Positions 33,800 through 42,787 of a DNA stretch of 64,000 bases are shown piece by piece. The DNA lies in NCBI GenBank assembly GCA_913061235.1, contig CAJXTB010000001.1, forward strand, positions 372,001 through 436,000. Direction: 5' to 3'. The position numbers and the translations under genes are program-made. The notes under the pieces were generated by a model that had not been told where the DNA came from, ran no database searches, and saw nothing but the letters and a program-made list of their open reading frames with translations. Positions within the stretch are counted from its first letter, which is position 1. The number at the start of each line of letters is the position of its first letter. The DNA comes from an uncultured Pseudomonadota bacterium. GTDB lineage: Bacteria; Myxococcota_A; UBA796; GCA-2862545.

Positions 33800-35515
33800 C
33801 TACTCAGAGAACAGCTGAATTCCCAGGCTGAACTGCCCTTCTGGCTGCTCGCCGTTCTCGTCCAGCATGGGTGTGCTGCTGATGAGGGCGGGCTCAAGTG
33901 CCACATTCTCAAGACCGGGAATGCCGATACCTCCGAGAAGGCCGCCGCCCAAAATGTCTGCGATGTCGAACTGGAGGTTGCCAGCAAGCAGGCTGGTGCT
34001 GCTGACAATGAACGTACCGAGGCCTTCGACCACAGCGGCTTCTTCCCACTCGTCTTCGTCAGCTCCGTAGAACAGCACGGCGCCCTCTGGAACATCGAAA
34101 CCAATGCCAATCGCCGTGCCATTGGACACGTTGATGTTGACGTTCATGGCCAAGGATGCGACGAGCCACGACTCACAGTCGTCACCATCTTTGATACCCA
34201 CATCCACCATGACGTCTGGCATGTACAGCGTAGCGAGTGGCGCGATGGTGGCCTGGGCACGGACAACATGAGCGGTGCCTGGGTTGATGGCCATGCACCA
34301 GCCGTCTTCGGAGTCGGGTGCGTCATCTCCACCGGGTAGTGCCAGGATGCCGACACCAATGATGTTGCCGAGGAATCCGCCGAGGTCCAAGTCCTGGGTC
34401 ACAAGTCCAATGACCTGCTCGGAGAGTGCCTGGTCGAGCAAGGCTTCGTGAACACCAAGTGCCAGGTGAACGCTGGGATCGGATTCCTGAGGTGACAGAA
34501 TCTCGACAGGACCCAACGCTGCGGGAGCGTCAATTCCCATGCCCAGACCAATGTCGAGGCCGTTGGGTGAGGTGCTCAGTTCCGACAGCTTCACCGACAA
34601 AGCGGTACCGAACAGGTCCTGCTCAAAGTCGATGGGTCCGCCGAGCGACACGCCGTCAATGAACCCAAACACACCGCTCAGCACCTGGTCGGCAAGCGGC
34701 TCGATGGCCTGCTCAATGCCGTCCAACAAGAAGTCGAGTGGAAGTGGGCCGAGTCCGGTGATTTCGACGGTCGCGTTGCCGAAGCTCAGGTCTCCCTCGC
34801 CCATCGACAAGATGATCTCGCCGTCTGCGCTAATCTCGGGGACCGCGACGCCGCCAATGAGAATCTCGTCGTACGTGAAGGTCGCTGGCACGGTGAGCGG
34901 AGTTCCAGCGATGTCGATGGTGGTCTCGGCAACCAGTGCGATGTCCACAAACGTGAGGAACACGCCAATGCCGTCATCTGTGGGGATGAGGCGAATCTCG
35001 GTGGGCTCGTGGGTGATCTCGTTGGCCGTGATGGAGAAGCCGCCGAGGTCGATCGGAGGAACGATGCCGAGCAGCTGTTCTTCCCAACCCAGGTCATCAA
35101 TCGGTGCTCCCAGCGCGCGCCCGATGACGTCAAGCCCTGCCGGCGTCAACTGAAGCACGGCGCTGCCGGGCCACGTGTCGATAGGCTTTTGACCGCGGAA
35201 CACTGGAACCCGCTGGCGGTCGGTAATGTCGCGGAAGGACACGTCAGCATCGATGATCCGGTAGGCATCTTCAAAATCGACTTCGGTCTCGAAGTTTCCG
35301 TCTGAGTCTGCTTGTACAAGCTCCCCTTCGATCATCAGTGTGGCTGATGGTGGCGAGACCGTCCCGCGGACCGAAATCGGACCATCACCGAGGAATTCCC
35401 CATACGATGGGCTGGTGATCTCCAACGATACATCCGGCATACTGTTGACCAGAGTGCCTTCGTTCTTACAGCCGATCAGAGCAAGACCAGTCAGTGTGAT
35501 CAGAGGTAGTCGCAT
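33800..35515 (-). CDS. Large lipoprotein, possibly a lipid-binding (TULIP-like) tubular fold
   Basis: 571 residues with a lipobox in [12 protein letters not shown]. An Ig-like beta region (about 30-110) is followed by a long alternating hydrophobic/Gly segment, for example [40 protein letters not shown] and [20 protein letters not shown]. The pattern of extended amphipathic strands flanking long helices recalls BPI-like TULIP lipid-binding proteins, but there is no diagnostic motif, so that is a weak inference. I take the ATG directly before the signal peptide; a longer frame upstream would run into the divergent kbl gene. It ends three bases from the dehydrogenase gene. Confidence 0.65.
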   Translation of the reverse strand: MRLPLITLTGLALIGCKNEGTLVNSMPDVSLEITSPSYGEFLGDGPISVRGTVSPPSATLMIEGELVQADSDGNFETEVDFEDAYRIIDADVSFRDITDRQRVPVFRGQKPIDTWPGSAVLQLTPAGLDVIGRALGAPIDDLGWEEQLLGIVPPIDLGGFSITANEITHEPTEIRLIPTDDGIGVFLTFVDIALVAETTIDIAGTPLTVPATFTYDEILIGGVAVPEISADGEIILSMGEGDLSFGNATVEITGLGPLPLDFLLDGIEQAIEPLADQVLSGVFGFIDGVSLGGPIDFEQDLFGTALSVKLSELSTSPNGLDIGLGMGIDAPAALGPVEILSPQESDPSVHLALGVHEALLDQALSEQVIGLVTQDLDLGGFLGNIIGVGILALPGGDDAPDSEDGWCMAINPGTAHVVRAQATIAPLATLYMPDVMVDVGIKDGDDCESWLVASLAMNVNINVSNGTAIGIGFDVPEGAVLFYGADEDEWEEAAVVEGLGTFIVSSTSLLAGNLQFDIADILGGGLLGGIGIPGLENVALEPALISSTPMLDENGEQPEGQFSLGIQLFSE

Positions 35516-35612
35516 TACATTCACCAAGTTGGGCAGACCGCTACCATGCAACGCAGGCCGCCCATCGTCCAGTGAAGAGTTTGCGAGATACAGCCCGACA
35601 TCTGGAGGACAC

Positions 35613-36812
35613 ATGTTCGACGCTGTGAACAAGGGAATGACCGACGAGCTACAGGCCATCCGCAATGCGGGAACTTACAAGGAAGAACGTATCCTTACGA
35701 GTCCCCAACGCGCGCAAATTGCGGTGGCAGGTGGCGCAGAGGTCCTAAACTTCTGTGCCAACAACTACCTGGGTCTGGCCAACAATCCCGCGCTGATTGC
35801 CGCTGCCAAGACCGCCTTAGACACCTACGGATTCGGGCTCGCGTCGGTTCGTTTCATCTGCGGCACCCAGGATGCCCACAAGGCACTCGAAGCAGACATC
35901 TCTCGGTTCCACGGCACTGACGACACCATCCTGTACTCGTCCTGCTTCGACGCCAATGCAGGCTTGTTTGAGACGCTGCTAGGCAAAGAAGACGCCCTAC
36001 TGTCAGACGCGCTGAACCACGCCTCCATCATTGACGGTGTGCGCCTGTGCAAGGCGAAGCGCTTCCGCGTGGCACACATGGACATGGACGACCTCCGCAC
36101 GAAGCTCCAAGAAGCGAAAGACGGCGGTGCACGCCGCATCCTCTTCGCTACGGACGGCGTGTTCTCAATGGACGGCGACATTGCCCCACTCGACCAGATC
36201 TGTGACATCTGCGACGAATTCGGCGCGATGGTAATGGTCGATGAGTCGCATGCGACGGGCTTTACGGGTCCGACAGGCCGCGGAAGCATTGAACACTGCG
36301 GCGTGATGGGCCGCGTTGACCTCATCACAAGCACCTTGGGCAAAGCACTCGGCGGCGGCTCGGGTGGCTTCACCACGGGTCGCCAAGCGGCCATCGACCT
36401 TCTGCGCCAGCGCTCGCGCCCCTACTTGTTCAGCAACACTGTGGCCCCAGCGATTGTTGGTGCCGCGCGAGAAGCGTTCAAGATGCTCTCTTCATCGACC
36501 GAGCTGCGCGACCGGCTGCAAGACAACGCCGACTACTTCCGCGAACAGATGACCGCCGCCGGATTCGACATCCGTCCCGGCAACCACCCCATTGTTCCCA
36601 TCATGCTCGGAGACGCCGCCTTGGCTACAACCATGGCCGATGCCATGCTTGAACGCGGTATCTACGTCATTGGCTTCAGCTACCCTGTGGTTCCACAGGG
36701 CCAAGCACGCATTCGTGTTCAGCTCTCCGCAGCACACAGCAGAGAGCACATCGACAGCGCGATTGCCGCATTCACCGAAGTGGGACGAGAACTCGGCGTG
36801 CTGCCCGCGTAG
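35613..36812 (+). CDS. kbl: Glycine C-acetyltransferase (2-amino-3-ketobutyrate CoA ligase)
   Basis: 399 residues of the alpha-oxoamine synthase family, PLP-dependent: [14 protein letters not shown], the substrate loop [25 protein letters not shown] (Asp contacts PLP) and [16 protein letters not shown] with the Schiff-base lysine. Kbl is the usual partner of threonine dehydrogenase, splitting 2-amino-3-oxobutyrate to glycine and acetyl-CoA. GGAGG lies four bases before the ATG; a longer frame upstream lacks a ribosome site. The divergent lipoprotein gene separates it from the dehydrogenase. Confidence 0.95.
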   Translation: MFDAVNKGMTDELQAIRNAGTYKEERILTSPQRAQIAVAGGAEVLNFCANNYLGLANNPALIAAAKTALDTYGFGLASVRFICGTQDAHKALEADISRFHGTDDTILYSSCFDANAGLFETLLGKEDALLSDALNHASIIDGVRLCKAKRFRVAHMDMDDLRTKLQEAKDGGARRILFATDGVFSMDGDIAPLDQICDICDEFGAMVMVDESHATGFTGPTGRGSIEHCGVMGRVDLITSTLGKALGGGSGGFTTGRQAAIDLLRQRSRPYLFSNTVAPAIVGAAREAFKMLSSSTELRDRLQDNADYFREQMTAAGFDIRPGNHPIVPIMLGDAALATTMADAMLERGIYVIGFSYPVVPQGQARIRVQLSAAHSREHIDSAIAAFTEVGRELGVLPA

Positions 36813-36818
36813 CGCCTT

Positions 36819-37256
36819 TCAGAGGCCGGCGTCCCATTCGGAGCGCATGGCCTCGACCCGCTTGCGATTGGCGCCCAAGTCGGACCGTCCAATGCGTGAG
36901 GCGGACCGCACATGGACCACACCCGCGTCGGCGTCGACAAGTAGGGCAACGTCGTCCGTCCACTTGAAGAGGGCCGTCGAGCACGTCGCATGCACCCAGC
37001 CATCGGCTTGGTCTAGGACCTCGCAGCGCTCGCGGCCGGCCATCCACGTGGCCATCGCAGCCACGTCTGGACTGTTCTCATCCAGCGTAAATGGCGCGAT
37101 GTAGTGCTGGTCGTCGCTTGCATCTGCCAGCGAGCTCACACAGTTCGGCGAGTCTGGGCAAGCGGCGAGCGTGGTGCCGCCCTCGACGACCGTAGGCACG
37201 GTCTTGCCACCGCAAGCAGTAAGGAGCAGAACAACGAGTGAAGCACGTGACGACAT
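36819..37256 (-). CDS. DUF1499 lipoprotein
   Basis: 145 residues with lipobox SLVVLLLTAC. The mature part starts with the DUF1499 hallmark ACPDSPNCVSSLAD and ends SRIGRSDLGANRKRVEAMRSEW, matching the C-terminal pattern of the cytoplasmic-type DUF1499 protein at 0.7 kb. Function is unknown. I start at the ATG before the signal peptide rather than the earlier in-frame start. It is convergent with kbl (6-bp gap). Confidence 0.85.
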   Translation of the reverse strand: MSSRASLVVLLLTACGGKTVPTVVEGGTTLAACPDSPNCVSSLADASDDQHYIAPFTLDENSPDVAAMATWMAGRERCEVLDQADGWVHATCSTALFKWTDDVALLVDADAGVVHVRSASRIGRSDLGANRKRVEAMRSEWDAGL

Positions 37257-37334
37257 GAAGTCTCCCAGATGCCGCGCACGTAGCGCGCAGGGCAGCTGTG
37301 TTGGAGCGACCCGCACACCTGATGACATCACAGG

Positions 37335-37706
37335 CTAGCCTTCACAGGCCCAGCGCGCTTCGTCACACCGGCGGTCGCAGGCGTACTCGGCGTCAGTACA
37401 GGCTGTGTGGCAGGCTCCCGACACACCATCGGTGCACGGAGCAATGCAGTCCGCCCAAGGCTCGTCACAAGCCGCCTTACAGGACACGTCTTCACCATAG
37501 CAATCGCGGCCCGATGGCGCGGGTGCCGCAGCTGGAGCGGGTGCTGTTGAGCCCCCACCGCTCGCTTGGATTGTGGTTGCACCTGCCGAGCCACCGGCAG
37601 GAATCTCAACGCCGTCCGGCCCCATCGCTCCCGAACCACCGCCACCACACGCAAGAGCCACCGCCAGAAACGCACCGCCACAGACACCCGTGAAGAATCG
37701 CACCAT
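37335..37706 (-). CDS. Small cysteine-rich lipoprotein
   Basis: 123 residues. Signal peptide with lipobox (FLAVALAC), Gly/Ala/Pro-rich linker, then a tail with ten cysteines in a regular pattern (CYGEDVSCKAACDEPWADC; CTDAEYACDRRCDEARWAC), which implies a disulfide-stabilised domain. I recognise no family. It lies 108 bp after the FolB operon on the same strand. Confidence 0.7.
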   Translation of the reverse strand: MVRFFTGVCGGAFLAVALACGGGGSGAMGPDGVEIPAGGSAGATTIQASGGGSTAPAPAAAPAPSGRDCYGEDVSCKAACDEPWADCIAPCTDGVSGACHTACTDAEYACDRRCDEARWACEG

Positions 37707-37813
37707 CAAACACTCCAAGTTGATGATGGCAAACTACGCTTCGCGCCAGAGCGCGTCTACCGAAAAGCGCGACTACGCCGGCCAGACTTCCGCTGCCCCA
37801 AGCATCAACGCTT

Positions 37814-38500
37814 CTACCAGCGTGCCACGTCATTGTGAGGCGGCCCAATGGGCAGCTCTGGAACCCGCACAACCAAGAGCGTACACACGCTATCCGTACG
37901 GTTGCGCAGTCGTGTCCACTGTCCGGCAGCAGCAGAGGTTCCGGCGCCAACCGTCACGCCGTCCCCCGCCTCGGCCTCTCCTGAGATCACGAAGACCGCG
38001 TGGTCGGGCAGTACCGGCCAGTCCATCTGCGGGTCCACATGAATGCGCCAAGCCGCGGAACGACCGGTATCTACCAGCACTTCCACGTCAATACCGGTGA
38101 CAGGACTCAACGCATCCACCGGCGCCCAGTCTCGGTCACGCTCAAAGCGAGTGCCCGGGGTGGCCAGCTCGCCAAGAATCGTTGGCTTTCGAAGACCAAT
38201 ACACGCCCGTTCTACCTGAGCGCGCTGTTCCAACGGTGCAGGCGGCAAGAGAATCAACCGTAGAACAGCCACCGAGATGGACTCGAGCAACCGAAACCGC
38301 CCGTGCTGAGTGATGAACGAGGCCCACGCCGCAACGTCTGCGTAGTTCACCGTCTCATACAGGTGTCCAGTATGGCCAGACCGGTCGAGGTCGAGCCACA
38401 TGGAGATTTCGCCCTGCAGCGGCTGCTCGGTGCGCTGTTCTCGGTCCAGTACGCCGAGTACACAGTCGAGCTTCAGGTCAAACAAATCAATGCGGTCCAT
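37814..38500 (-). CDS. folB: Dihydroneopterin aldolase (FolB) fused to a cupin-like domain
   Basis: 228 residues. The first 120 are FolB: MDRIDLFDLKLDCVLGVLDR, with the family's key residues kept at Glu21, Tyr53 (VNYADV), Glu73 (LLES) and Lys105 (LRKPT). FolB cleaves dihydroneopterin in folate synthesis. The last 100 residues (AWRIHVDPQMDWPVLPDHAV; FVISGEAEAGDGVTVGAGTS) look like a small beta-barrel of the cupin type, an extra domain not normal for FolB (about 120 residues). It follows the pteridine-reductase-like gene by 3 bp at the end of a five-gene operon. Confidence 0.8.
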   Translation of the reverse strand: MDRIDLFDLKLDCVLGVLDREQRTEQPLQGEISMWLDLDRSGHTGHLYETVNYADVAAWASFITQHGRFRLLESISVAVLRLILLPPAPLEQRAQVERACIGLRKPTILGELATPGTRFERDRDWAPVDALSPVTGIDVEVLVDTGRSAAWRIHVDPQMDWPVLPDHAVFVISGEAEAGDGVTVGAGTSAAAGQWTRLRNRTDSVCTLLVVRVPELPIGPPHNDVARW

Positions 38501-38503
38501 GTG

Positions 38504-39229
38504 TCATCCGTAGCGAAGCGACAAGCCACCATCCATTGGGATGACGGCGCCGTTGATGTAAGTGCCTTCGACCGCCAAGAAGCGGACCAAGGTAGCAATC
38601 TCTTGCGGTGTTCCCGCACGTTCCATCGGAATGCGACGCTTCAGATGCGCGCGCTTCTCCGCTGAGTAGTCCTCGGGCCAGCACACCTGACCTGGGCTCA
38701 CACCAACCGTGCGAATCGTGGGGGCGAGCTCAATCGCCATGGACTTTACCAGCATAGCCAGCGCCGCCTTGGACGTGCTGTACGCCGCGTGATGGTTCAC
38801 CGGCTGGTCAGCACCAATGTCGACCATGTGAACGATGACCCCGCCGCTGCCTGCGCGCAGGGCGTCCAACAAGCCCTGGGACACACGCATGGGCGCGCGA
38901 AGATTGATGTCGTGCTGCCGCTCCCATTCGGTGTCGTCTACATCTTCAAACCGACAGGGGTTGAAGATGGAGGCGTTGTTGACCAACACATCAACGTCGT
39001 CCCAAATCTCAAGGACACCGTCGACAAGCTGTTGACACCCCTCTTTGGTCGACAGATCTGAGGCGATGAGATGAACACTCACCCCATGGGCACGACACCG
39101 CTCTGCGGTTCGCTCGGCGTCTTCGTCACTGCTTCGGTAGTGCAGCACTACGTCGAAGCCGCAGCGCGCGAACTCCTCAATGATTCCGGCGCCTACACGC
39201 TTTGCAGCACCCGTCACAACCACTCTCAT
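38504..39229 (-). CDS. Short-chain dehydrogenase, pteridine-reductase/FolM-like
   Basis: 241 residues of classical SDR: GAAKRVGAGI cofactor motif, an Arg in HYRSS that favours NADPH, LVNNAS, and catalytic AYSTSKAAL (Tyr-x-x-x-Lys). The usual SDR serine region reads VHMVDIGADQPVNHHAAYS, with Asp in the place where pteridine reductases (PTR1, FolM) have it. With folB adjacent, reduction of dihydropterin or dihydrofolate is likely. Overlaps the transporter gene before it by four bases. Confidence 0.82.
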   Translation of the reverse strand: MRVVVTGAAKRVGAGIIEEFARCGFDVVLHYRSSDEDAERTAERCRAHGVSVHLIASDLSTKEGCQQLVDGVLEIWDDVDVLVNNASIFNPCRFEDVDDTEWERQHDINLRAPMRVSQGLLDALRAGSGGVIVHMVDIGADQPVNHHAAYSTSKAALAMLVKSMAIELAPTIRTVGVSPGQVCWPEDYSAEKRAHLKRRIPMERAGTPQEIATLVRFLAVEGTYINGAVIPMDGGLSLRYG

Positions 39230-39960
39230 GCGCGGACCTCCTCATCAAATCGGGCGCCCAGCAGGCGCTTCACAATGTACACACCGAGGTAGACCAGAGG
39301 CGTGTCTGCAGCGGCAATGACCAGCTTGTAGACGTAGATAGTCGCCATAATGCTGACACCGGTCGCAAAGTCCATTCCGAAGCCGATGAAGAACAAGATG
39401 CTGTTCACAATGGCCGTGTCGACCAGCTGTGAAATCCAAGTAGACCCGTTGTTACGGAGCCACAGGTGCTTGCCTTTCGTCAGTCGCTTGAAGAAGTGGA
39501 ACAGCCAGTTGTCGCACAGCTGAGCGGCCCCGTACGCCAGCATGGACCCCAACAACAGTACGCCGTTGAGCGCAAAGACCGACTCAAAAGCGCTCTGGTA
39601 GCCGCCCTCCGTTGGGTACGCCGGATCCACGCCGGACACCCAGAAGGGATGCGGCGGAACAGCAACGGCTAGCTGAACAATGAGCAGCATCAACACGCTC
39701 ATCATGAACCCGAGCAGAATCATGAAGTCTGCGCGACGCTTCCCCCACACCTCAGAGACGATGTCGGTCACCAAGAAGGTCAGCGGATAGGTCAAGATAC
39801 CGGTTGTAAGTGCGAATCCTGGATTCAAAGGCGCCTGGAACAGCTTGATTCCGACGATATTCGTCAGCACCAGCAACACCACAAACGACGCCGCAAACAC
39901 CAGATACAGCCGCTCATACATGGGATATGGGGCAGTATCGACGGACGCGTCGACGGACAT
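39226..39960 (-). CDS. yhhQ: Queuosine-precursor transporter (YhhQ, DUF165 family)
   Basis: 244 residues, about six membrane helices. Family signatures TIYVYKLVIAAADTPLVYLG near the C-terminus and LTFLVTDIVSEVWGKRRA near residue 65 are clear. YhhQ imports preQ0/preQ1 for queuosine tRNA modification. The ATG chosen has GGAGG four bases before it; an upstream TTG in the same frame is less likely. It precedes folM- and folB-like genes, a pterin/deazapurine grouping that makes sense because both pathways use GTP-derived pteridine chemistry. Confidence 0.9.
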   Translation of the reverse strand: MSVDASVDTAPYPMYERLYLVFAASFVVLLVLTNIVGIKLFQAPLNPGFALTTGILTYPLTFLVTDIVSEVWGKRRADFMILLGFMMSVLMLLIVQLAVAVPPHPFWVSGVDPAYPTEGGYQSAFESVFALNGVLLLGSMLAYGAAQLCDNWLFHFFKRLTKGKHLWLRNNGSTWISQLVDTAIVNSILFFIGFGMDFATGVSIMATIYVYKLVIAAADTPLVYLGVYIVKRLLGARFDEEVRA

Positions 39961-39980
39961 ACAACCTCCGGTCAACGGAC

Positions 39981-41219
39981 CTAACGTTCCCCTGTTGCCT
40001 GGCTTCTTCCCAGAGCAATGGCACCGAAGAACAGGACAAGGAGTGACGCCGGCTTGGACTCACGCAGCACCCAATGAATGACCCCAGGCGTGTGTCGTGC
40101 AATCTCATGCAGGGTGCCAAGCTCCACACAGAGGAACACGCACGCCACCACGCTCACTGCAATCGCCCAGCGCGGCAACCGCCCCATCAGCGCCCCACCC
40201 ACCACAGCAACCATCCCTGGAATCGCGTACACGAGGTGATGCTCGTAGGTGTAGACGGGAACGAGCAGTATGGCGATACTCACGGCTCCCACCTGTCCTG
40301 CGCGAGCCACCGCATCCGCCTGACGCTTGTAGAAGGCAACGCCCATAGTGCCCAAGACACTGACCATAAACAGGGTTGAGGCGTAGCGAGCCGTTGAGCT
40401 CAGCTGTTCCCCCCCACTCGGCCAAAGTGAGTGGAACCACTGCGGAACCGAGTGGTTTCCCCACATGCCAATCGGCACCCGAAGTCCGTTGTAGTCGCCG
40501 GTGCCAAAGCCAGGAAGGACCTCGGTATAGAACCGCCACTGCACGTCTACAGGCACAATCCACAGTGAGAGTACGGACAACACAATGGCCGTCAAACAGG
40601 ACACTGCCACCGACGTCCAACGCCCGCGCAAGAGCCACCACGCCACAAAAAATGCGGGACTCATCTTGGCCATACATGCCAGTCCCATCAGGATTCCCGC
40701 GGCGACGGGTGCATCCTCGTCATCCGTCCACAGGGCCATGAGGACCACTGCCAGAACCGGCAAATTGACCTGACCCATGGCGTGATTGTTGGCGACGGCT
40801 CCCATGCACAAGAAGCCAAAGACCACAAGCCACGCCCAAACCGGACGAATGTGACGCCACCACAACGCAAGAATGCCCGCGCCCAACACTGCCGCGGCAA
40901 CGTCGACCCAGAACCAGATTCGATACGCCTGGCCAACGGTTCGCTCTCCAACCCAAGACATGGCCAGCAAGAACGGTGGCGGGTAGAAAAACGGGTGAAC
41001 TCCGGCGCGTGAACCGGACTGGCGAATCGTCTCAGTCAGCGCTTCGCTGCTGTACGGGTCAAGTCCGTTAAACGCCGCCTGATACGCCCAATAGTACGAC
41101 GCAAAGTCGGCACCATACGTGCGCGACTGGGCAAGCCCCCACGCTTGTGCATTCTGTAGCAACGCCCACACAACGGCGAGACAAAGTGCGGCGACCACGC
41201 CCCATTTGCGGCGGTTCAT
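39981..41219 (-). CDS. GT87/DUF2029 family membrane glycosyltransferase
   Basis: 412 residues, around ten membrane helices. The N-terminal loop carries YGADFASYYWAYQAAFNGLDPYS, a typical acidic lumen/periplasm-facing motif of GT87 polyprenyl-sugar-dependent transferases, and AVANNHAMGQVNLPVLAVVL follows the family pattern GQxN. Such enzymes add mannose or other sugars to envelope glycans. Overlaps the UshA-like gene before it by four bases; YhhQ starts 20 bp after it. Acceptor unknown. Confidence 0.82.
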   Translation of the reverse strand: MNRRKWGVVAALCLAVVWALLQNAQAWGLAQSRTYGADFASYYWAYQAAFNGLDPYSSEALTETIRQSGSRAGVHPFFYPPPFLLAMSWVGERTVGQAYRIWFWVDVAAAVLGAGILALWWRHIRPVWAWLVVFGFLCMGAVANNHAMGQVNLPVLAVVLMALWTDDEDAPVAAGILMGLACMAKMSPAFFVAWWLLRGRWTSVAVSCLTAIVLSVLSLWIVPVDVQWRFYTEVLPGFGTGDYNGLRVPIGMWGNHSVPQWFHSLWPSGGEQLSSTARYASTLFMVSVLGTMGVAFYKRQADAVARAGQVGAVSIAILLVPVYTYEHHLVYAIPGMVAVVGGALMGRLPRWAIAVSVVACVFLCVELGTLHEIARHTPGVIHWVLRESKPASLLVLFFGAIALGRSQATGER

Positions 41220-42151
41220 GGCAAACCACGCGCTCGAATCTCAGCCTCGCGGTCCGCCAGCCGTCGCGTCTCACGCACTTCCGGCAACCGACTGTCTAGG
41301 TCGATGCTACGCACCACGACGGAGGCAAGACCGCCATCCAACGTCAATCGAATGTCGGTGAGCACCTGTCCATCGTCAATCGAGCGAACCCAGACGGCTG
41401 TACCAAGCCTCTCGGGAGCCCAACGCTCTTGCACTCGTCCAGCAGTGACCAGCAAGTCGACCCGCGGGTGTGCTGCCACCTGCAGCAGCGCGTCTCCAAG
41501 GTCAATTCCCACCACGACAACGGTCTGTGCATCCGTCTGCGCAAGAGCCGCGTGCAGGCCGTCCATCACTCTGACTTCCTGGTGATGTTTGGGGGGTAGG
41601 AACGCAAGACCCGGGCCCGACAACCCAATCAGAGCGACCGTCTCACCGTCGACTTCAATAGTTTGAACGGTGTGAACCGGACGGCCATCGGTGGGAATCT
41701 GGGTTGCTGAGACCGAGCTGGACAGCGGGTGTTGGTCGAGCCACGGAATGTCCGTCACTCCAAAATTGACCATTTCCCAGGACCCTAGGGCCTCAGCCAT
41801 CAGCGCGTTGGTCGCAACAACGTCGTCCCGGAGGGTGCCAGAGATTCCGATCGTGTCGTCAAATGCATGTCCAGCATTAATCCTCAACACGGGTGCATCC
41901 GTCTTTCGCTGGACCGCCTGTGCATAGCCGTCCACCCGCGCAATCCCGCCGAGCGGGCGACTGGGACAACCACAATCCCCCAACTGTCCATGTTGTTCGC
42001 CAGACACCAGCAACACAATCTCGGCGGCCGACACATCACCAATTCGGTCGCGCACGGTTCCGCCGACCGCTCCGTCCCACTGCACATCGGGTGTTTGCGC
42101 AGAAGAAAACGAAGCGACAGTTGCCAAAAGCCAGACGAGGTTAGGGGTCAC
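41216..42151 (-). CDS. Secreted UshA/SoxB-like protein with CGC motif
   Basis: 311 residues with a signal peptide (NLVWLLATVASFSSA). VSGEQHGQLGDCGCPSRPLG matches the HGxLxxCGCxxxPLGG motif seen in a bacterial branch of the 5'-nucleotidase-like metallophosphoesterase superfamily; later NFGVTDI and ALIGLSGPG fit the same fold. The first metal-binding Asp of the classical DxH motif is not present, so phosphatase activity is doubtful. The GTG start has GGAG eight bases upstream. It leads the operon containing the GT87, yhhQ and folate-type genes, divergent from def. Confidence 0.6.
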   Translation of the reverse strand: MTPNLVWLLATVASFSSAQTPDVQWDGAVGGTVRDRIGDVSAAEIVLLVSGEQHGQLGDCGCPSRPLGGIARVDGYAQAVQRKTDAPVLRINAGHAFDDTIGISGTLRDDVVATNALMAEALGSWEMVNFGVTDIPWLDQHPLSSSVSATQIPTDGRPVHTVQTIEVDGETVALIGLSGPGLAFLPPKHHQEVRVMDGLHAALAQTDAQTVVVVGIDLGDALLQVAAHPRVDLLVTAGRVQERWAPERLGTAVWVRSIDDGQVLTDIRLTLDGGLASVVVRSIDLDSRLPEVRETRRLADREAEIRARGLP

Positions 42152-42190
42152 ACTTAAGTCTCCACACCAAAGGGACTAACGGGAGGACAC

Positions 42191-42787
42191 ATGGCCATCC
42201 TCAAGGTGGCGCAGATGGGACACCCCGTCTTGCGACGAGTCGCTGACCCCATCGACCCAGACATCATCAACACCCCTGGCTTTCAGCAGTTCTGTGATGA
42301 CCTGCTGGAGACCATGGATGACTATGACGGCGCCGGATTGGCAGCCCCCCAAGTGCATCACTCCATTCGCGTGGCGGTGTTGACCCTGGAAGATGACCGG
42401 GGCCCCGAGTTCTTTGTCAATCCAGTGGTGACCCCGCTGACAGACGAGACCGAGCGCTACTACGAGGGCTGTCTGTCCGTCGAGGGACTGCGCGCAGCCG
42501 TGGACCGCCCGTGCAGAGTTCGTCTCGAAGCGCTGGACCGGTTCGGTGTTCCGAAGGGCTACGAGCTCGAAGGCTTCCCCGCGATTGTGGTGCAACATGA
42601 GATGGACCACTTGGACGGCATCCTCTTCGTAGACCGGTGTGACACAAGCACCCTCGCCTTCCTACCCGAGTACAAGCGGTATGGACCATTGGATGAGCTG
42701 GGAGACGAGCCCAGTCTCGACCTGTCGGACCTCGAAGACGAAGACCTTGAGACCGAATTTGTTCCCCTTCCCCAGGATGTCGACTGA
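42191..42787 (+). CDS. def: Peptide deformylase
   Basis: 198 residues. The three family motifs are intact: GAGLAAPQ (47-54), EGCLSV (metal Cys94) and QHEMDHLDG (metal histidines 136 and 140 with the catalytic Glu). It removes formyl groups from new proteins. GGGAGG lies before the ATG. The C-terminal 45 residues are acidic and longer than in E. coli Def. The next gene starts at its stop (ATG overlapping TGA). Confidence 0.95.
   Translation: MAILKVAQMGHPVLRRVADPIDPDIINTPGFQQFCDDLLETMDDYDGAGLAAPQVHHSIRVAVLTLEDDRGPEFFVNPVVTPLTDETERYYEGCLSVEGLRAAVDRPCRVRLEALDRFGVPKGYELEGFPAIVVQHEMDHLDGILFVDRCDTSTLAFLPEYKRYGPLDELGDEPSLDLSDLEDEDLETEFVPLPQDVD

Noticed and set aside
35340-35612. N-terminal extension of kbl
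   Set aside because: No ribosome site, overlaps the divergent lipoprotein gene, and the family N-terminus starts at the ATG used.
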